From: Agromyces mediolanus
GTDB lineage: Bacteria; Actinomycetota; Actinomycetes; Actinomycetales; Microbacteriaceae
Length of the DNA: 64,000 nt
Reading direction: 5' to 3'
Assembly: GCF_014648575.1 (NCBI RefSeq)
Contig: NZ_BMRJ01000007.1
Location: 25,212-89,211, forward strand
Part shown: one piece after another, positions 25,717 through 34,080 of the stretch
Layout of the letters: every line of letters begins with the position of its first letter
Position numbering within the stretch: position 1 is the stretch's first letter
Notes under the pieces: generated by a model
The model's input: only the letters and a program-made list of their open reading frames with translations
What the model was told of the DNA's origin: nothing
The model's database searches: none
Position numbers and translations under genes: made by a program

Positions 25717-27141
25717 GAGGAACGGCGCCGGGTCGAAACGTCCGTTCAGCGCCCGGAAGCGGGAGGCGCGCTCCGGCCAGATCACCGTCAGCCTCCCGGA
25801 GCGCGGATCCACGTACCGGTTGCCGCAACCGGCCGCCCACACGGTGCGCGCCGCCATCCGTTCGATGCGCGCCGTGTAGGCGGCTTCCGCCTCCGGCGAC
25901 ACCTCGAGCGCCCCGCCGTGCCTGCGCAGGTGGTCGAGTGCGCCGAGCACGTAGTCGATCTGGGCCTCGATCACCTCGAACGCGGAGTGGTGGCCGAGCG
26001 CGGCGTTCGGCCCGTCGAGGACGAACAGATTGGGGAACCCGGAGACGACCACGGAGGCGTAGCTCGTCATCCCGTCGCGCCAGTGCTCGTCGAGCGAGCG
26101 TCGCCGGGCGCGGATCAGTCGTGCGAACGGCGGGCGCACCGTCTCGAAGCCCGTCGCCAGGATCAGCGCATCGAGGCGGTACTGCGCGCCGGACGCCGCC
26201 AGCGCCGTACGCCCGTCGTCCGCGATGCCGGCGAGCGCGCTCGCTTCGAGCGTCACGTCGTCGCGGGCGAGCGCCGGATAGAACCGGTCGCTGAAGACCG
26301 CGCGCTTGCAGCCGATCTCCGCGGTCGGGGCCAGGCGCCGCCGGAGCTCCTCGTCGGCGACCTGGCGGCGGAGGTGCTCGCGCGCACGTCGTGCGAGTGC
26401 GGCCCCCTCGGGCGAGCCCCGCAGCCTCGCGGCGAAGAGGCCCTCCGCCTGCGCCGCGAGCTCCCGCCTCGAGGGGCGCGGCTCGGACGGGGCGTAGGCG
26501 GCGTCCTCGCGGGGCAGCACCCAGGCGGGCGTGCGTTGGAAGACGATGAGCCGAGCCGCCCGCCCGGCGAGCTCGGGCACCAGCTGGACGGCGCTCGCCC
26601 CGGTCCCGACGACGCCGACGCTGCGGCCCTCGAGCTCGGGAGCGGTCCAGTTCGCCGAGTGCGCCACGGGGCCGGCGAACCCATCGAGTCCGGCGACGTC
26701 CGGCATCCGCGGCTCGCTCAGCCGCCCCGCCGCCATCACGAGCGCCCGGCTCCGCACCGTGCCGGTCGACGTGCGAAGCAGCCAGCACCCGCGCTCCTCC
26801 AGCCACTCCGCCCGTTCGAGCGCCGTGCCCAGGCGGAGGTGCGCGTCGACCCCCTCGGCGACCACCGTGGCGTCGAGGTACTCGAGCAGCTCGGCCCCGG
26901 GGGCGAAGCGTCGCGTCCAATCCGGCTTCGGGCGGAACGAGTACTCGTAGAGGTGGCTCGGGATGTCGCAGGCGACGCCCGGGTAGACGTTGTCGCGCCA
27001 GGTGCCGCCGATGCGCTCGGCCCGCTCGAGCACCAGGAAGTCGCGGATCCCCGCCCTCCGGAGCCTCGCGGCCATGCCGATCCCCGCGATGCCGGCGCCC
27101 ACGATCACCGCTTCGCGGATCGGCGCGCTGTCCACGGTCAT
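25696..27141 (-). CDS. Flavin-containing monooxygenase, Baeyer-Villiger type
   Basis: The 481-residue protein has two Rossmann motifs: VIVGAGIAGIGMAARL for FAD near residue 12, and VGVVGTGASAVQL for NADPH. Between them lies FAGPVAHSANW, which fits the type I Baeyer-Villiger fingerprint FxGxxxHxxxW. IGGTWRDNVYPGVACDIPSHLYEYSF is also typical of these enzymes. They insert oxygen next to ketones using NADPH and O2. The ATG at 27141 overlaps the fbiC stop as ATGA, so it is translated after FbiC; the pairing with a deazaflavin gene is unusual. The substrate cannot be told. Confidence 0.9.
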   Translation of the reverse strand: MTVDSAPIREAVIVGAGIAGIGMAARLRRAGIRDFLVLERAERIGGTWRDNVYPGVACDIPSHLYEYSFRPKPDWTRRFAPGAELLEYLDATVVAEGVDAHLRLGTALERAEWLEERGCWLLRTSTGTVRSRALVMAAGRLSEPRMPDVAGLDGFAGPVAHSANWTAPELEGRSVGVVGTGASAVQLVPELAGRAARLIVFQRTPAWVLPREDAAYAPSEPRPSRRELAAQAEGLFAARLRGSPEGAALARRAREHLRRQVADEELRRRLAPTAEIGCKRAVFSDRFYPALARDDVTLEASALAGIADDGRTALAASGAQYRLDALILATGFETVRPPFARLIRARRRSLDEHWRDGMTSYASVVVSGFPNLFVLDGPNAALGHHSAFEVIEAQIDYVLGALDHLRRHGGALEVSPEAEAAYTARIERMAARTVWAAGCGNRYVDPRSGRLTVIWPERASRFRALNGRFDPAPFLGAAARR

Positions 27142-29414
27142 CTCGTCCCGTAGTCGGTCGTGCGTTCGCGCACCGGGCGTCCGAGCTCGCCGGCGAGGGC
27201 CTCGGCGTCCGTCGTCGTCAGTCGGCGTCCCGACTCCGGGGCCGGCGCCCCGCGTCCCGGGACGAGCAGTCCGCCGAGGTCGTCCGCCCCGCCCGCGAGG
27301 GCGAGCTGCGCCGCGCGGAAGCCGAGCTTCGGCCAGGCGGCCTGCACATGGTCGACGCTGCCGCTCAGCACCAGCCTCGACACCGCGACGACCGCCCGCA
27401 CCTCCCGGAGCGACGGCCCCGGGCGCGCGCCGGCGACCGGTACCGGCGAATCCGCGGGCACCCACGGCATCGGGATGAACTCGGTGAACCCGCCGGTCTC
27501 GCGCTGGATGCCGGCGATCCGCCGCAGGTGGGCCAGTTGCTGCGTCGGCGTCTCGACGTGCCCGAACACCATCGTCGCGGTCGAGCGGAGCCCCGCGCCG
27601 TGCGCCGTGCGGATCGCGCGCTCCCACTCGGCCGACGAGATCGCACCGCCCCCGCTCAGCGCGGCCCGCACCGGGTCGTCCAGGATCAGCGCGCCCGTCC
27701 CGGGGACGGTGTCGAGCCCCGCCCTCCGGAGCCGCCGCAGCCACGCGTCGAGCGGGGTCCCCGCACGATGCGCCGCGGCCAGCAGCTCGCCGGGCCGGAA
27801 CGCGTGCAGATGCACCGGCCCGCCCCGCTTGACCGCCATGACGAACGACTCGACGTCGCCGCCCGCGACCTCGCCCTGTGCGCAGATCTCGGTGACCCCG
27901 AGTTCGACGGCCTCGGCGACCGCGGCGCTGAGCGCGGCCTCGGTCCAGGCGACGGCCGGGTCCAGGTTCTGGTTGACGACGTAGCTGACCTCGTCGCCGA
28001 CGGAGCGGCGACGCACCTCGTCGGCGACGGCGGCGAGCGCGTCGAGATCGTCGCCCTCCGCGTGCAGCAGCGCCAGGTACTCGGCGTCCTCGAGGTCGGC
28101 GGGGTCGGCGAGGGCCCGGCGCAGCACCGCGTCGAGCCAGGCATCGCGGCGCGCGAGCCCGGACGCGCTCGCGAGCCCGAGCACCGCCGGGGCGAGGCGG
28201 TCGTCGAGCCAGTCGCCATCCGGCAGTCCGTCCGCACCTCGATCTCCACGGGAGGCGCGGACGTATTCGGGATGAGCGGTCAGCCGTTCGCGCAGCACGA
28301 AGCCCTGCGCGGCGGTGAGCCGTGCGAGTTCCTCGATCTGCGGCCAGGGGCGCTCGGGATTCACGTGGTCCGGGGTGAGCGGGCTGACCCCGCCCCAGTC
28401 GTCGACGCCGGCGCGGAGCAGCAGCGCGAGTTCCGGCTCGTCGGTGAGGTTCGGCGGCGCCTGGAGCCGCATCGACGGGCCGAGCAGGAGCCTGGTCACC
28501 GCGACCGCCGCGGCGTACTCCTGCGTCGCGAGGTCCGCGGTGTCCCGCATCGCAGTCGACGGCTTGGCCCGGAAGTTCTGCACGATCACCTCCTGCACGT
28601 GGCCGAAGCGCTCATGGAGTTCGCGGAGCGCCACGACGGCGTCGACGCGCTCGGCCGGGGTCTCGCCGATCCCGAGCAGGACGCCGGTCGTGAAGGGGAT
28701 GCGGGCCCGCCCCGCGTCCTCGATGACTCGGAGCCGGAGAGCGGGGTCCTTGTCCGGCGATCCGTAGTGCGCGGCTCCGCGGGTCTCCCACAGGCGGCGC
28801 GACGTCGTCTCGAGCATCATCCCCATCGACGGGGCGACCGCGCGCAGCCGCTGCAGCTCCGCCCAGCTCATCACCCCGGGGTTCAGGTGGGGGAGCAGCC
28901 CGGTCTCGTCGAGGATGCGACGGGCGACGGTCGCGACGTAGTCGAGCGTCGAGGAGTGCCCGTGGGCGTCGAGCCAGTCGCGGGCTTCCGGCCAGCGGTC
29001 CTCCGGACGGTCGCCCAGGGTCAGCAGCGCCTCCTTGCAGCCGAGCTCGGCGCCGGCGCGCGCGATCTCGAGCACACGGTCCTCGTCGAGGAACATCGTC
29101 TCGCCGGCGCGGGCGAGCTGGCGGGGCGTCTCGACGAAGACGCAGTAGTGGCAGCGGTCCCTGCACAACCGTGTGAGCGGGATGAAGACCTTCCGGGAGT
29201 AGGTGACGACGCCGGGGCGGCCGGCCGCGCGGAGGCCGAGGTCGCGCACCGCGCCGGCGGCGGCGAGCAGGCGATCGAGGTCTTCGCCGCGGGCGTCGAG
29301 CAGGAGTTCGGCGTCGGCGCGGCCGGGCGGCCGGACGGCGTCGAGGCGGTGGAGCGCGCCGTCGAGGGCGGCGGAGCGCTCGGGGGAACGCAGGAGCGGG
29401 ACGGGCGTGGGCAC
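27138..29414 (-). CDS. fbiC: FO synthase FbiC-like protein with a degenerate CofH half
   Basis: FbiC joins two radical-SAM enzymes (CofG and CofH) that build FO, the deazaflavin core of coenzyme F420. Here the CofG half is intact, with the cluster motif CRDRCHYC at residues 84-91. The CofH half keeps YVVNQNLD (478-485), LHAFRP, GLDTVPGT, STATMVFGHVETP and GGFTEFIPMPWV. However, the segment that should follow VNxN with a CxxxCxxC motif is gone: the sequence passes directly to PAVAWTEAALS, and only one Cys (ICAQGE) remains. The protein is 758 residues against roughly 850 for typical FbiC. The reading frame is unbroken. The GTG start has GGAGG upstream. It may make only the CofG product or have a changed role. 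Confidence 0.85.
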   Translation of the reverse strand: MPTPVPLLRSPERSAALDGALHRLDAVRPPGRADAELLLDARGEDLDRLLAAAGAVRDLGLRAAGRPGVVTYSRKVFIPLTRLCRDRCHYCVFVETPRQLARAGETMFLDEDRVLEIARAGAELGCKEALLTLGDRPEDRWPEARDWLDAHGHSSTLDYVATVARRILDETGLLPHLNPGVMSWAELQRLRAVAPSMGMMLETTSRRLWETRGAAHYGSPDKDPALRLRVIEDAGRARIPFTTGVLLGIGETPAERVDAVVALRELHERFGHVQEVIVQNFRAKPSTAMRDTADLATQEYAAAVAVTRLLLGPSMRLQAPPNLTDEPELALLLRAGVDDWGGVSPLTPDHVNPERPWPQIEELARLTAAQGFVLRERLTAHPEYVRASRGDRGADGLPDGDWLDDRLAPAVLGLASASGLARRDAWLDAVLRRALADPADLEDAEYLALLHAEGDDLDALAAVADEVRRRSVGDEVSYVVNQNLDPAVAWTEAALSAAVAEAVELGVTEICAQGEVAGGDVESFVMAVKRGGPVHLHAFRPGELLAAAHRAGTPLDAWLRRLRRAGLDTVPGTGALILDDPVRAALSGGGAISSAEWERAIRTAHGAGLRSTATMVFGHVETPTQQLAHLRRIAGIQRETGGFTEFIPMPWVPADSPVPVAGARPGPSLREVRAVVAVSRLVLSGSVDHVQAAWPKLGFRAAQLALAGGADDLGGLLVPGRGAPAPESGRRLTTTDAEALAGELGRPVRERTTDYGTR

Positions 29415-29613
29415 GTGACCTCCGGTCGTGTCGCGGATGCGGCGGCTGGCGCACGGGCGCGCCGCGCCCGATGCGAATCGGACGGGCCGCGCGCTCGCCA
29501 ACCCCGGCGAACGCGTCCCGGCGGCCCAGCTCCGGGCCGGAGAACGTCTCGGGGGCAGCCTAGCCGAGCCGATGCCGCGTCGGCACGACGCGGATGCCGC
29601 GTACCCTTGGAGG

Positions 29614-30831
29614 GTGACGAACTCGAGCGACTCCACCACGACCCCCGTGCGCCGACCGCAGGTCCGCCCGGCGACCGAGGGCTGGGAGCAGAAGAAGGGC
29701 CCCGACGGGCGTCCGATGCTCCAGTTCGCCTCGCCCAAGCGCGGCAAGCCTCCGGTGCACCTCGCCGACCTCGCGCCGGCCGACCGCAAGGCCCACGTCG
29801 CGGAGCTCGGCTTTCCCGGCTACCGGGCTGCGCAGCTCGCGACGCACTACTTCGTGCACCACACGAACGACCCGGCCGAGATGACGGACCTGCCCGCCGC
29901 GTCGCGCGAGGAGCTCGTCCGGGCCGTGCTGCCGCCGCTGCTCACCGAGGTGCGCCGATTCACGACCGACAACGGCGACACCATCAAGTTCCTCTGGAAG
30001 CTGCACGACGGCGCCCTCGTCGAGTCGGTGCTCATGCGCTATCCGGGCCGGATCACCCTCTGCGTCTCGAGCCAGGCCGGATGCGGCATGAACTGCCCGT
30101 TCTGCGCCACGGGGCAGGCGGGCCTCACCCGCAACATGTCGGCGGCGGAGATCGTCGAGCAGGTCGTGCTCGCGAACGCGGCGCTCGCCCGTGGGGAGCT
30201 CGGCGGCCGGAAGCACGGCGACCACACGCCCGACCGGGTGTCGAACATCGTGTTCATGGGCATGGGGGAGCCGCTCGCGAACTACGCCCGGCTGATGCAG
30301 GCGGTGCGCACGATGCTCGCCCCCGCGCCCGACGGTCTCGGCATGTCCGCGCGCGGCATCACCGTGTCGACCGTGGGCCTCGTGCCCGCCATCCGCAAGC
30401 TCGCCGCCGAAGACCTGCCCGTGACCTTCGCGCTCAGCCTGCACGCGCCCGACGATCAGCTCCGCGACGAGCTCATCCCCGTGAACTCCCGCTGGAAGGT
30501 CGACGAGGCGCTCGACGCGGCCCGCGAGTACTTCGAGAAGACCGGACGACGTGTCTCGATCGAGTACGCGCTGATCAAGGACATGAACGACCACGGATGG
30601 CGCGCCGACCTGCTCGCCGAGAAGCTCAACGAGCGCGGCCGCGGCTGGGTGCACGTCAACCCGATCCCGCTGAACCCGACGCCCGGCTCCATCTGGACGG
30701 CCTCGGAGTCCGAGGTGCAGCAGGAGTTCGTGCGCCGGCTGGAGGCCGCCGGCGTGCCGACGACGATCCGCGACACCCGCGGCAAGGAGATCGACGGCGC
30801 CTGCGGGCAGCTCGCGGCGGCCGACGGCTGA
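29614..30831 (+). CDS. rlmN: 23S rRNA (adenine-2503-C2) methyltransferase
   Basis: The 405-residue radical-SAM enzyme methylates A2503 of 23S rRNA and some tRNAs. The cluster motif is CGMNCPFC, inside [27 protein letters not shown] and [17 protein letters not shown] are diagnostic. The N-terminus has [14 protein letters not shown]. The catalytic Cys near the end lies in [10 protein letters not shown]. The start is the GTG at 29614, 6 nt after TACCCT, so it is probably leaderless; a GGAGG touches the start codon too closely to act as a ribosome site. It is divergent from fbiC. Confidence 0.95.
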   Translation: MTNSSDSTTTPVRRPQVRPATEGWEQKKGPDGRPMLQFASPKRGKPPVHLADLAPADRKAHVAELGFPGYRAAQLATHYFVHHTNDPAEMTDLPAASREELVRAVLPPLLTEVRRFTTDNGDTIKFLWKLHDGALVESVLMRYPGRITLCVSSQAGCGMNCPFCATGQAGLTRNMSAAEIVEQVVLANAALARGELGGRKHGDHTPDRVSNIVFMGMGEPLANYARLMQAVRTMLAPAPDGLGMSARGITVSTVGLVPAIRKLAAEDLPVTFALSLHAPDDQLRDELIPVNSRWKVDEALDAAREYFEKTGRRVSIEYALIKDMNDHGWRADLLAEKLNERGRGWVHVNPIPLNPTPGSIWTASESEVQQEFVRRLEAAGVPTTIRDTRGKEIDGACGQLAAADG

Positions 30832-30853
30832 GGCGCGCGGGCGGCCGATCGGC

Positions 30854-31003
30854 TCAGCGGATGAGGAACTGCACGAGTGCGCCGATCGCCGTCAGCACGA
30901 TGAGGGCGAGCAGCCCCCAGCGGCGGGCGACGACGGCGAGTCGTGCGGTCGACATGCGGCGTCGTCGTCGACGCGGCCTCGGGGGCGTCGGGGTCTCGCT
31001 CAT
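30854..31003 (-). CDS. 49-residue single-span membrane protein
   Basis: A short gene starting [16 protein letters not shown], with one membrane segment (WGLLALIVLTAIGALVQFLI) ending in Arg. The Arg-rich N-terminus should stay inside the cell. Its ATG overlaps the flavin reductase stop as ATGA, continuing the ATGA coupling already seen in this operon, which is the main argument that it is real. It could anchor or dock the soluble ferredoxin and flavin reductase at the membrane. I do not recognise the family. Confidence 0.55.
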   Translation of the reverse strand: MSETPTPPRPRRRRRRMSTARLAVVARRWGLLALIVLTAIGALVQFLIR

Positions 31004-31503
31004 GGCAGCGGAGTCGCTCCCACGAGGCTGAAGAAGGTGCGGTCGCGGTAGACGAGCGGCGTCGCGGCCGGGCCCAGGCGCACCTCGACGACCTCGGCGA
31101 GCACGAGCGTGGAGCTGCCGACCGGGGTGCGCTCGAGGATGCGGCAGCGGAGTGCGGCCGGGGCATCCGGCAGCCAGGGTTCACCGCTCTCGAAGCGCGA
31201 CCAGCCCTGCTCCGTCGTGAAGCGCGGTGCGCCCGATCGGGCGAAGACCTCGGCGATCCCGGCCTGGTGCTCGCCCAGCAGGTGCACGACGACGCCGTCG
31301 GTGCCGAGCAGCGCACCCGCGGATCCGGTCGCCCGGGTGACGGAGAAGGACAGCACCGTCGGGTCGAGCGCGACCGAGGCGACCGAGGAGGCGGTGAGTC
31401 CGACGGGGCCGGTCGCGCTCGCGGCGGTGATGAGGGCGACGCCGGCGGGGTGGTGTCGGAACGCGAGCTTGTAGGCGTCGACGAGCTCGGGCGCCTCGCT
31501 CAT
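31000..31503 (-). CDS. Flavin reductase family protein
   Basis: The 167-residue protein matches the FMN-binding split-barrel flavin reductases (HpaC/RutF type): [14 protein letters not shown] at the N-terminus, [24 protein letters not shown] in two parts, and a C-terminal HxxGxVxx-like region reading [11 protein letters not shown]. These enzymes reduce free FMN or FAD with NAD(P)H. It overlaps the ferredoxin stop as ATGA and sits downstream of a SoxR-type promoter, so it probably belongs to the response to redox-cycling agents. Confidence 0.85.
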   Translation of the reverse strand: MSEAPELVDAYKLAFRHHPAGVALITAASATGPVGLTASSVASVALDPTVLSFSVTRATGSAGALLGTDGVVVHLLGEHQAGIAEVFARSGAPRFTTEQGWSRFESGEPWLPDAPAALRCRILERTPVGSSTLVLAEVVEVRLGPAATPLVYRDRTFFSLVGATPLP

Positions 31504-31823
31504 TCGTGCGCCTGCGGGGGGAGTGCAGCGACCACAGGGTGATCGTAGGCGATCATCCCGACCTTGGCGGCGCCGCCGGGCGAGCCGATCTCGTCGAAGA
31601 ACTCGACGTTCGCCTTGTAGTAGTCGGCCCACTCGTCGGGCAGGTCGTCCTCGTAGTAGATCGCCTCGACGGGACAGACGGGCTCGCAGGCGCCGCAGTC
31701 GACGCACTCGTCGGGGTGGATGTACAGCGATCGCTCGCCCTCGTAGATGCAGTCGACCGGGCATTCGTCGATGCACGCCTTGTCCTTGACATCGACACAG
31801 GGCAGGGCGATCACGTACGTCAT
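31500..31823 (-). CDS. fdxA: 7Fe ferredoxin
   Basis: The 107-residue FdxA-type ferredoxin has eight cysteines: Cys9, Cys17, Cys21 and Cys25 in the 3Fe-4S arrangement, and Cys40, Cys43, Cys46 and Cys50 in the CxxCxxCxxxCP arrangement of a 4Fe-4S cluster. The C-terminal acidic region is usual. The start at 31823 is 6 nt after TACGGT, so translation is probably leaderless; an in-frame ATG 7 codons upstream falls in the promoter. It heads the SoxR-facing operon. It can pass electrons to cytochrome P450s, reductases or the SoxR-reducing system. Confidence 0.93.
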   Translation of the reverse strand: MTYVIALPCVDVKDKACIDECPVDCIYEGERSLYIHPDECVDCGACEPVCPVEAIYYEDDLPDEWADYYKANVEFFDEIGSPGGAAKVGMIAYDHPVVAALPPQAHE

Positions 31824-31829
31824 GCCTCC

Positions 31830-31860
31830 ACCGTAAGACTTCAAGTACGCTTGAAGTCAA
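31830..31860 (-). promoter_or_regulatory. SoxR-activated promoter with 19-bp spacer and dyad
   Basis: On the minus strand the -35 box TTGACT (plus positions 31855-31860) and the -10 box TACGGT (31830-31835) are 19 bp apart, the over-long spacer of MerR/SoxR promoters. The spacer holds a dyad with 9-bp arms GACTTCAAG (31837-31845) and CTTGAAGTC (31850-31858), very like known SoxR boxes. Confidence 0.85.
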
Positions 31861-31880
31861 AACGGAGCGAGGGGACGCAC

Positions 31881-32429
31881 ATGACGCAGCAGGCGGAGCC
31901 GGGCTCGGCGGCCCCGGCGCACCACGAGCCCGACGAGCTCCTCACGATCGGTGAGATGAGCCGGCGCACCGGCGTCGCCGCCTCCGCGCTGCGCTTCTAC
32001 GAGGACCTCGGGCTCATCGCCTCGGTGCGCACCGCCGGCAACCAGCGCCGCTATCCGCGCCACATGCTGCGCCGGGTCTCGCTCATCGCGGTCGCGAAGC
32101 GGCTCGGGCTCCCGCTCTCCGATGTGCAGGAGGGCTTCGGCGACGTGCCGCTCGATCGCACCCCCAGTCACGAGGAGTGGCAACGCGCGTCGCGGCAGTG
32201 GAAGCGGCGGCTCGTCGAGCGCCGTCGCGGGCTCGAGCGACTCGAGCGCGAGCTCACGGGATGCATCGGCTGCGGCTGCCTCTCGATGAAGGCGTGCGCC
32301 CTCCTGAACCCCGACGACGCGCTCGGTGAGGACGGCGCCGGCCCGCGCCGCCTCGATCCCGAGCTCGAGCGCGACGACGCGGATGCCGATCGCGACTCCG
32401 ACGAGATCGGCGCCCGGGCGGGCGACTGA
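31881..32429 (+). CDS. soxR: Redox-sensitive MerR-type regulator SoxR
   Basis: The 182-residue protein has the MerR DNA-binding head (TIGEMSRRTGVAASALRFYEDLGLI, residues about 22-46), a dimer helix and the SoxR 2Fe-2S motif CIGCGCLSMKAC with Cys128, Cys131, Cys133 and Cys139. The tail is acidic and longer than in E. coli SoxR. Oxidation of the cluster by redox-cycling drugs switches SoxR to activator. The ATG has GAGGGG upstream. It is divergent from the ferredoxin operon, with its dyad in the space between, so that operon is almost certainly its target. A short stem-loop ends the gene. Confidence 0.95.
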   Translation: MTQQAEPGSAAPAHHEPDELLTIGEMSRRTGVAASALRFYEDLGLIASVRTAGNQRRYPRHMLRRVSLIAVAKRLGLPLSDVQEGFGDVPLDRTPSHEEWQRASRQWKRRLVERRRGLERLERELTGCIGCGCLSMKACALLNPDDALGEDGAGPRRLDPELERDDADADRDSDEIGARAGD

Positions 32430-32441
32430 CCCCGCGATCCG

Positions 32442-32457
32442 ACCCCCGAACGGGGGT
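32442..32457 (+). terminator. Small terminator hairpin after soxR
   Basis: ACCCCC-GAAC-GGGGGT with ATTTC after it, 12 nt beyond the stop codon. The stem is only 6 bp but wholly GC except one pair. Confidence 0.5.
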
Positions 32458-32466
32458 ATTTCACAT

Positions 32467-32504
32467 GGGTTTCCCAGGAAACCCGGAGGGGTCGTGGAGT
32501 AAAG
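32467..32504 (+). promoter_or_regulatory. Promoter region of the first transglycosylase-like gene, with an 18-bp dyad
   Basis: GGGTTTCCCAGGAAACCC (32467-32484) is a perfect dyad with 8-bp arms, too tightly spaced for a good RNA loop and so more likely a protein site. It is followed by GTGGAGTAAAG (32494-32504), which is identical in 11 bases to the -10 region of the mraZ promoter at 57051-57061. Confidence 0.5.
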
Positions 32505-32591
32505 CTCGCAAAACTACCCACTTCGCTCCGGCGACCCCCTGTACCCGAGACGATGAATCGCGCCGCGGTGCCCAGCACACCGAGGACGCAC

Positions 32592-33512
32592 GTGAGAGAC
32601 ATGCAGAACCAGAACCGCGAGAACACCCCCACCACAACTTCAGAGCAGCTGCCGAGCCGGGCCGAGCGCCGTCGGGCCCGCGGGCACCGCACCCGCTACT
32701 TCCTCGCCGCCGGCGCGGTCGTCGCCGTCGGCGCGATGGTCGGAACCGGCTTCGCCGTCCAGTCGGCCTTCGCCGCGCAGAGCGATCGCGTCGCCGAGAC
32801 CTCGGCCCTCGCCGAAGCGGCGAACCTCGACGTCGAGCAGCTCAGCGCGCACGGCGGGATCCTTTCCGCGCGCGCCGTCAAGACCGCGCAGGACACCCTC
32901 TCGGTGGCGCACGACACGATCGCGTCCGCCCAGGGCAAGGTCGACGCCGCGGCACTCAGCACGTCCGTCGCGACCCTCGGCCAGTACGAGCTCCTCGCTC
33001 CCGAGCGGGTGTTCGAGCTCGCCGCCGAGACGAACGCCGCGAGCACCGCCGTGGCGGGTCAGGTCGCCGAGTTCGATCGCGTCGCGGCCGAGCAGGCCGC
33101 GGCCGAGGCAGCGGCGAAGGCGGCCGCAGAGGCCGCAGCCGCTGAGGCCGCCTCGAGCTCGGGATCGAGCTCCAGCGAGTCGTCCTCCCGCCCCTCGGCG
33201 CCGGCGAACCCGAGCGAGGCCCAGGCGATCGCCCGCGACATCATGGCGTCCGAGCACGGCTGGGGCGACGACCAGTTCGGCTGCCTCGTCGAGCTCTGGA
33301 ACCACGAGTCCGGGTGGCGCACGAACGCCGCGAACCCGAGCGGCGCCTACGGCATCCCGCAGGCACTGCCCGGCAGCAAGATGGCCGCGTTCGGCGCCGA
33401 CTGGGAGACGAACCCCGCGACGCAGATCCGCTGGGGCCTGTCCTACATCTCCGGCCGCTACGGCACGCCGTGCGGCGCATGGGACTCGTTCAACGCCAAG
33501 GGCTGGTACTGA
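32592..33512 (+). CDS. Secreted lytic transglycosylase-like protein (Rpf/Apf C-terminal domain)
   Basis: The 306-residue protein has a cytoplasmic Arg-rich head, one signal-anchor or signal segment (YFLAAGAVVAVGAMVGTGFAV), an Ala/Glu-rich region likely to form a coiled coil, a Ser-rich linker, and a C-terminal domain of about 90 residues. That domain contains WNHESGWRTNAANPSGAYGIPQALPGSKMA; the Glu in HESGW is the expected catalytic acid. The domain is shared with aggregation-promoting factors and resuscitation-promoting-factor-like muralytic enzymes. The start is taken as GTG 32592 with GAGGA 5 nt upstream; ATG 32601 is possible. The paralogue at 36502-37335 shares the whole layout. Confidence 0.85.
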   Translation: MRDMQNQNRENTPTTTSEQLPSRAERRRARGHRTRYFLAAGAVVAVGAMVGTGFAVQSAFAAQSDRVAETSALAEAANLDVEQLSAHGGILSARAVKTAQDTLSVAHDTIASAQGKVDAAALSTSVATLGQYELLAPERVFELAAETNAASTAVAGQVAEFDRVAAEQAAAEAAAKAAAEAAAAEAASSSGSSSSESSSRPSAPANPSEAQAIARDIMASEHGWGDDQFGCLVELWNHESGWRTNAANPSGAYGIPQALPGSKMAAFGADWETNPATQIRWGLSYISGRYGTPCGAWDSFNAKGWY

Positions 33513-33532
33513 CCACCCGCTGAGCGACACGC

Positions 33533-33557
33533 GGGCCGGGGCGAATCGCCCCGGCCC
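33533..33557 (+). terminator. Terminator after the first transglycosylase-like gene
   Basis: A perfect 11-bp stem, GGGCCGGGGCG and CGCCCCGGCCC, with loop AAT, 20 nt after the stop. Confidence 0.75.
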
Positions 33558-33584
33558 GTTCGCGTCCCCGGGCAGAATGGGCTC

Positions 33585-34070
33585 GTGCCGCGCACCGTCG
33601 ATCTCGTCCGGGCCGTCGTCGCCCCGCTGACCCGCACCTCCGTGTTCCGTGCCGCCGCGCCCGCGGTCCTGCCCCGCCTCGAACGGCTGCTCGCCCGTCT
33701 GACCGGGCGTCGCGTGCAAGTGAGCGCGCTTCTGGTGCCCTCGCTCGTCCTGCGGACGACGGGCGCGCGCAGTGGGGCGATCCGGGAGACGGAGCTGATG
33801 TACACGCCCGACGGCCACGGTCGGGCGATCGTCGCGGGCACGAGCTTCGCGAGGCAGCGGCATCCGGCCTGGACCTACAACCTGCTGGCCCACCCGGAGG
33901 CCGAGATCCTCGTCCGCGGCCGGGCGATGCGGGTGCGGGCGCTCCCGGTCGCCGACGTCGACCGGGACGAGGCCTGGGCCCTCATCGAGCGCCAGTGGCC
34001 GGGGTATCGCGGCTACGAGCGCGAGTCGGGGCGGGTCGTGCGACTGTTCCGTCTGCAGCCGGTGCGGTAG
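33585..34070 (+). CDS. Nitroreductase/DUF385 family deazaflavin-dependent protein
   Basis: The 161-residue split-barrel protein matches the Ddn-like group that uses coenzyme F420: VPSLVLRTTGARSGAIRETELMYTPDG, then VAGTSFARQRHPAWTYNLLAHPEAEILV and a C-terminal GYRGYERESGR. Ddn-type members reduce nitroimidazoles and quinones with reduced F420. Its presence in the same window as fbiC suggests that a deazaflavin cofactor is used. The GTG start is 6 nt after CAGAAT and has no ribosome site, so it is probably leaderless. Confidence 0.88.
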   Translation: MPRTVDLVRAVVAPLTRTSVFRAAAPAVLPRLERLLARLTGRRVQVSALLVPSLVLRTTGARSGAIRETELMYTPDGHGRAIVAGTSFARQRHPAWTYNLLAHPEAEILVRGRAMRVRALPVADVDRDEAWALIERQWPGYRGYERESGRVVRLFRLQPVR

Positions 34071-34080
34071 CGTCGCAGGC

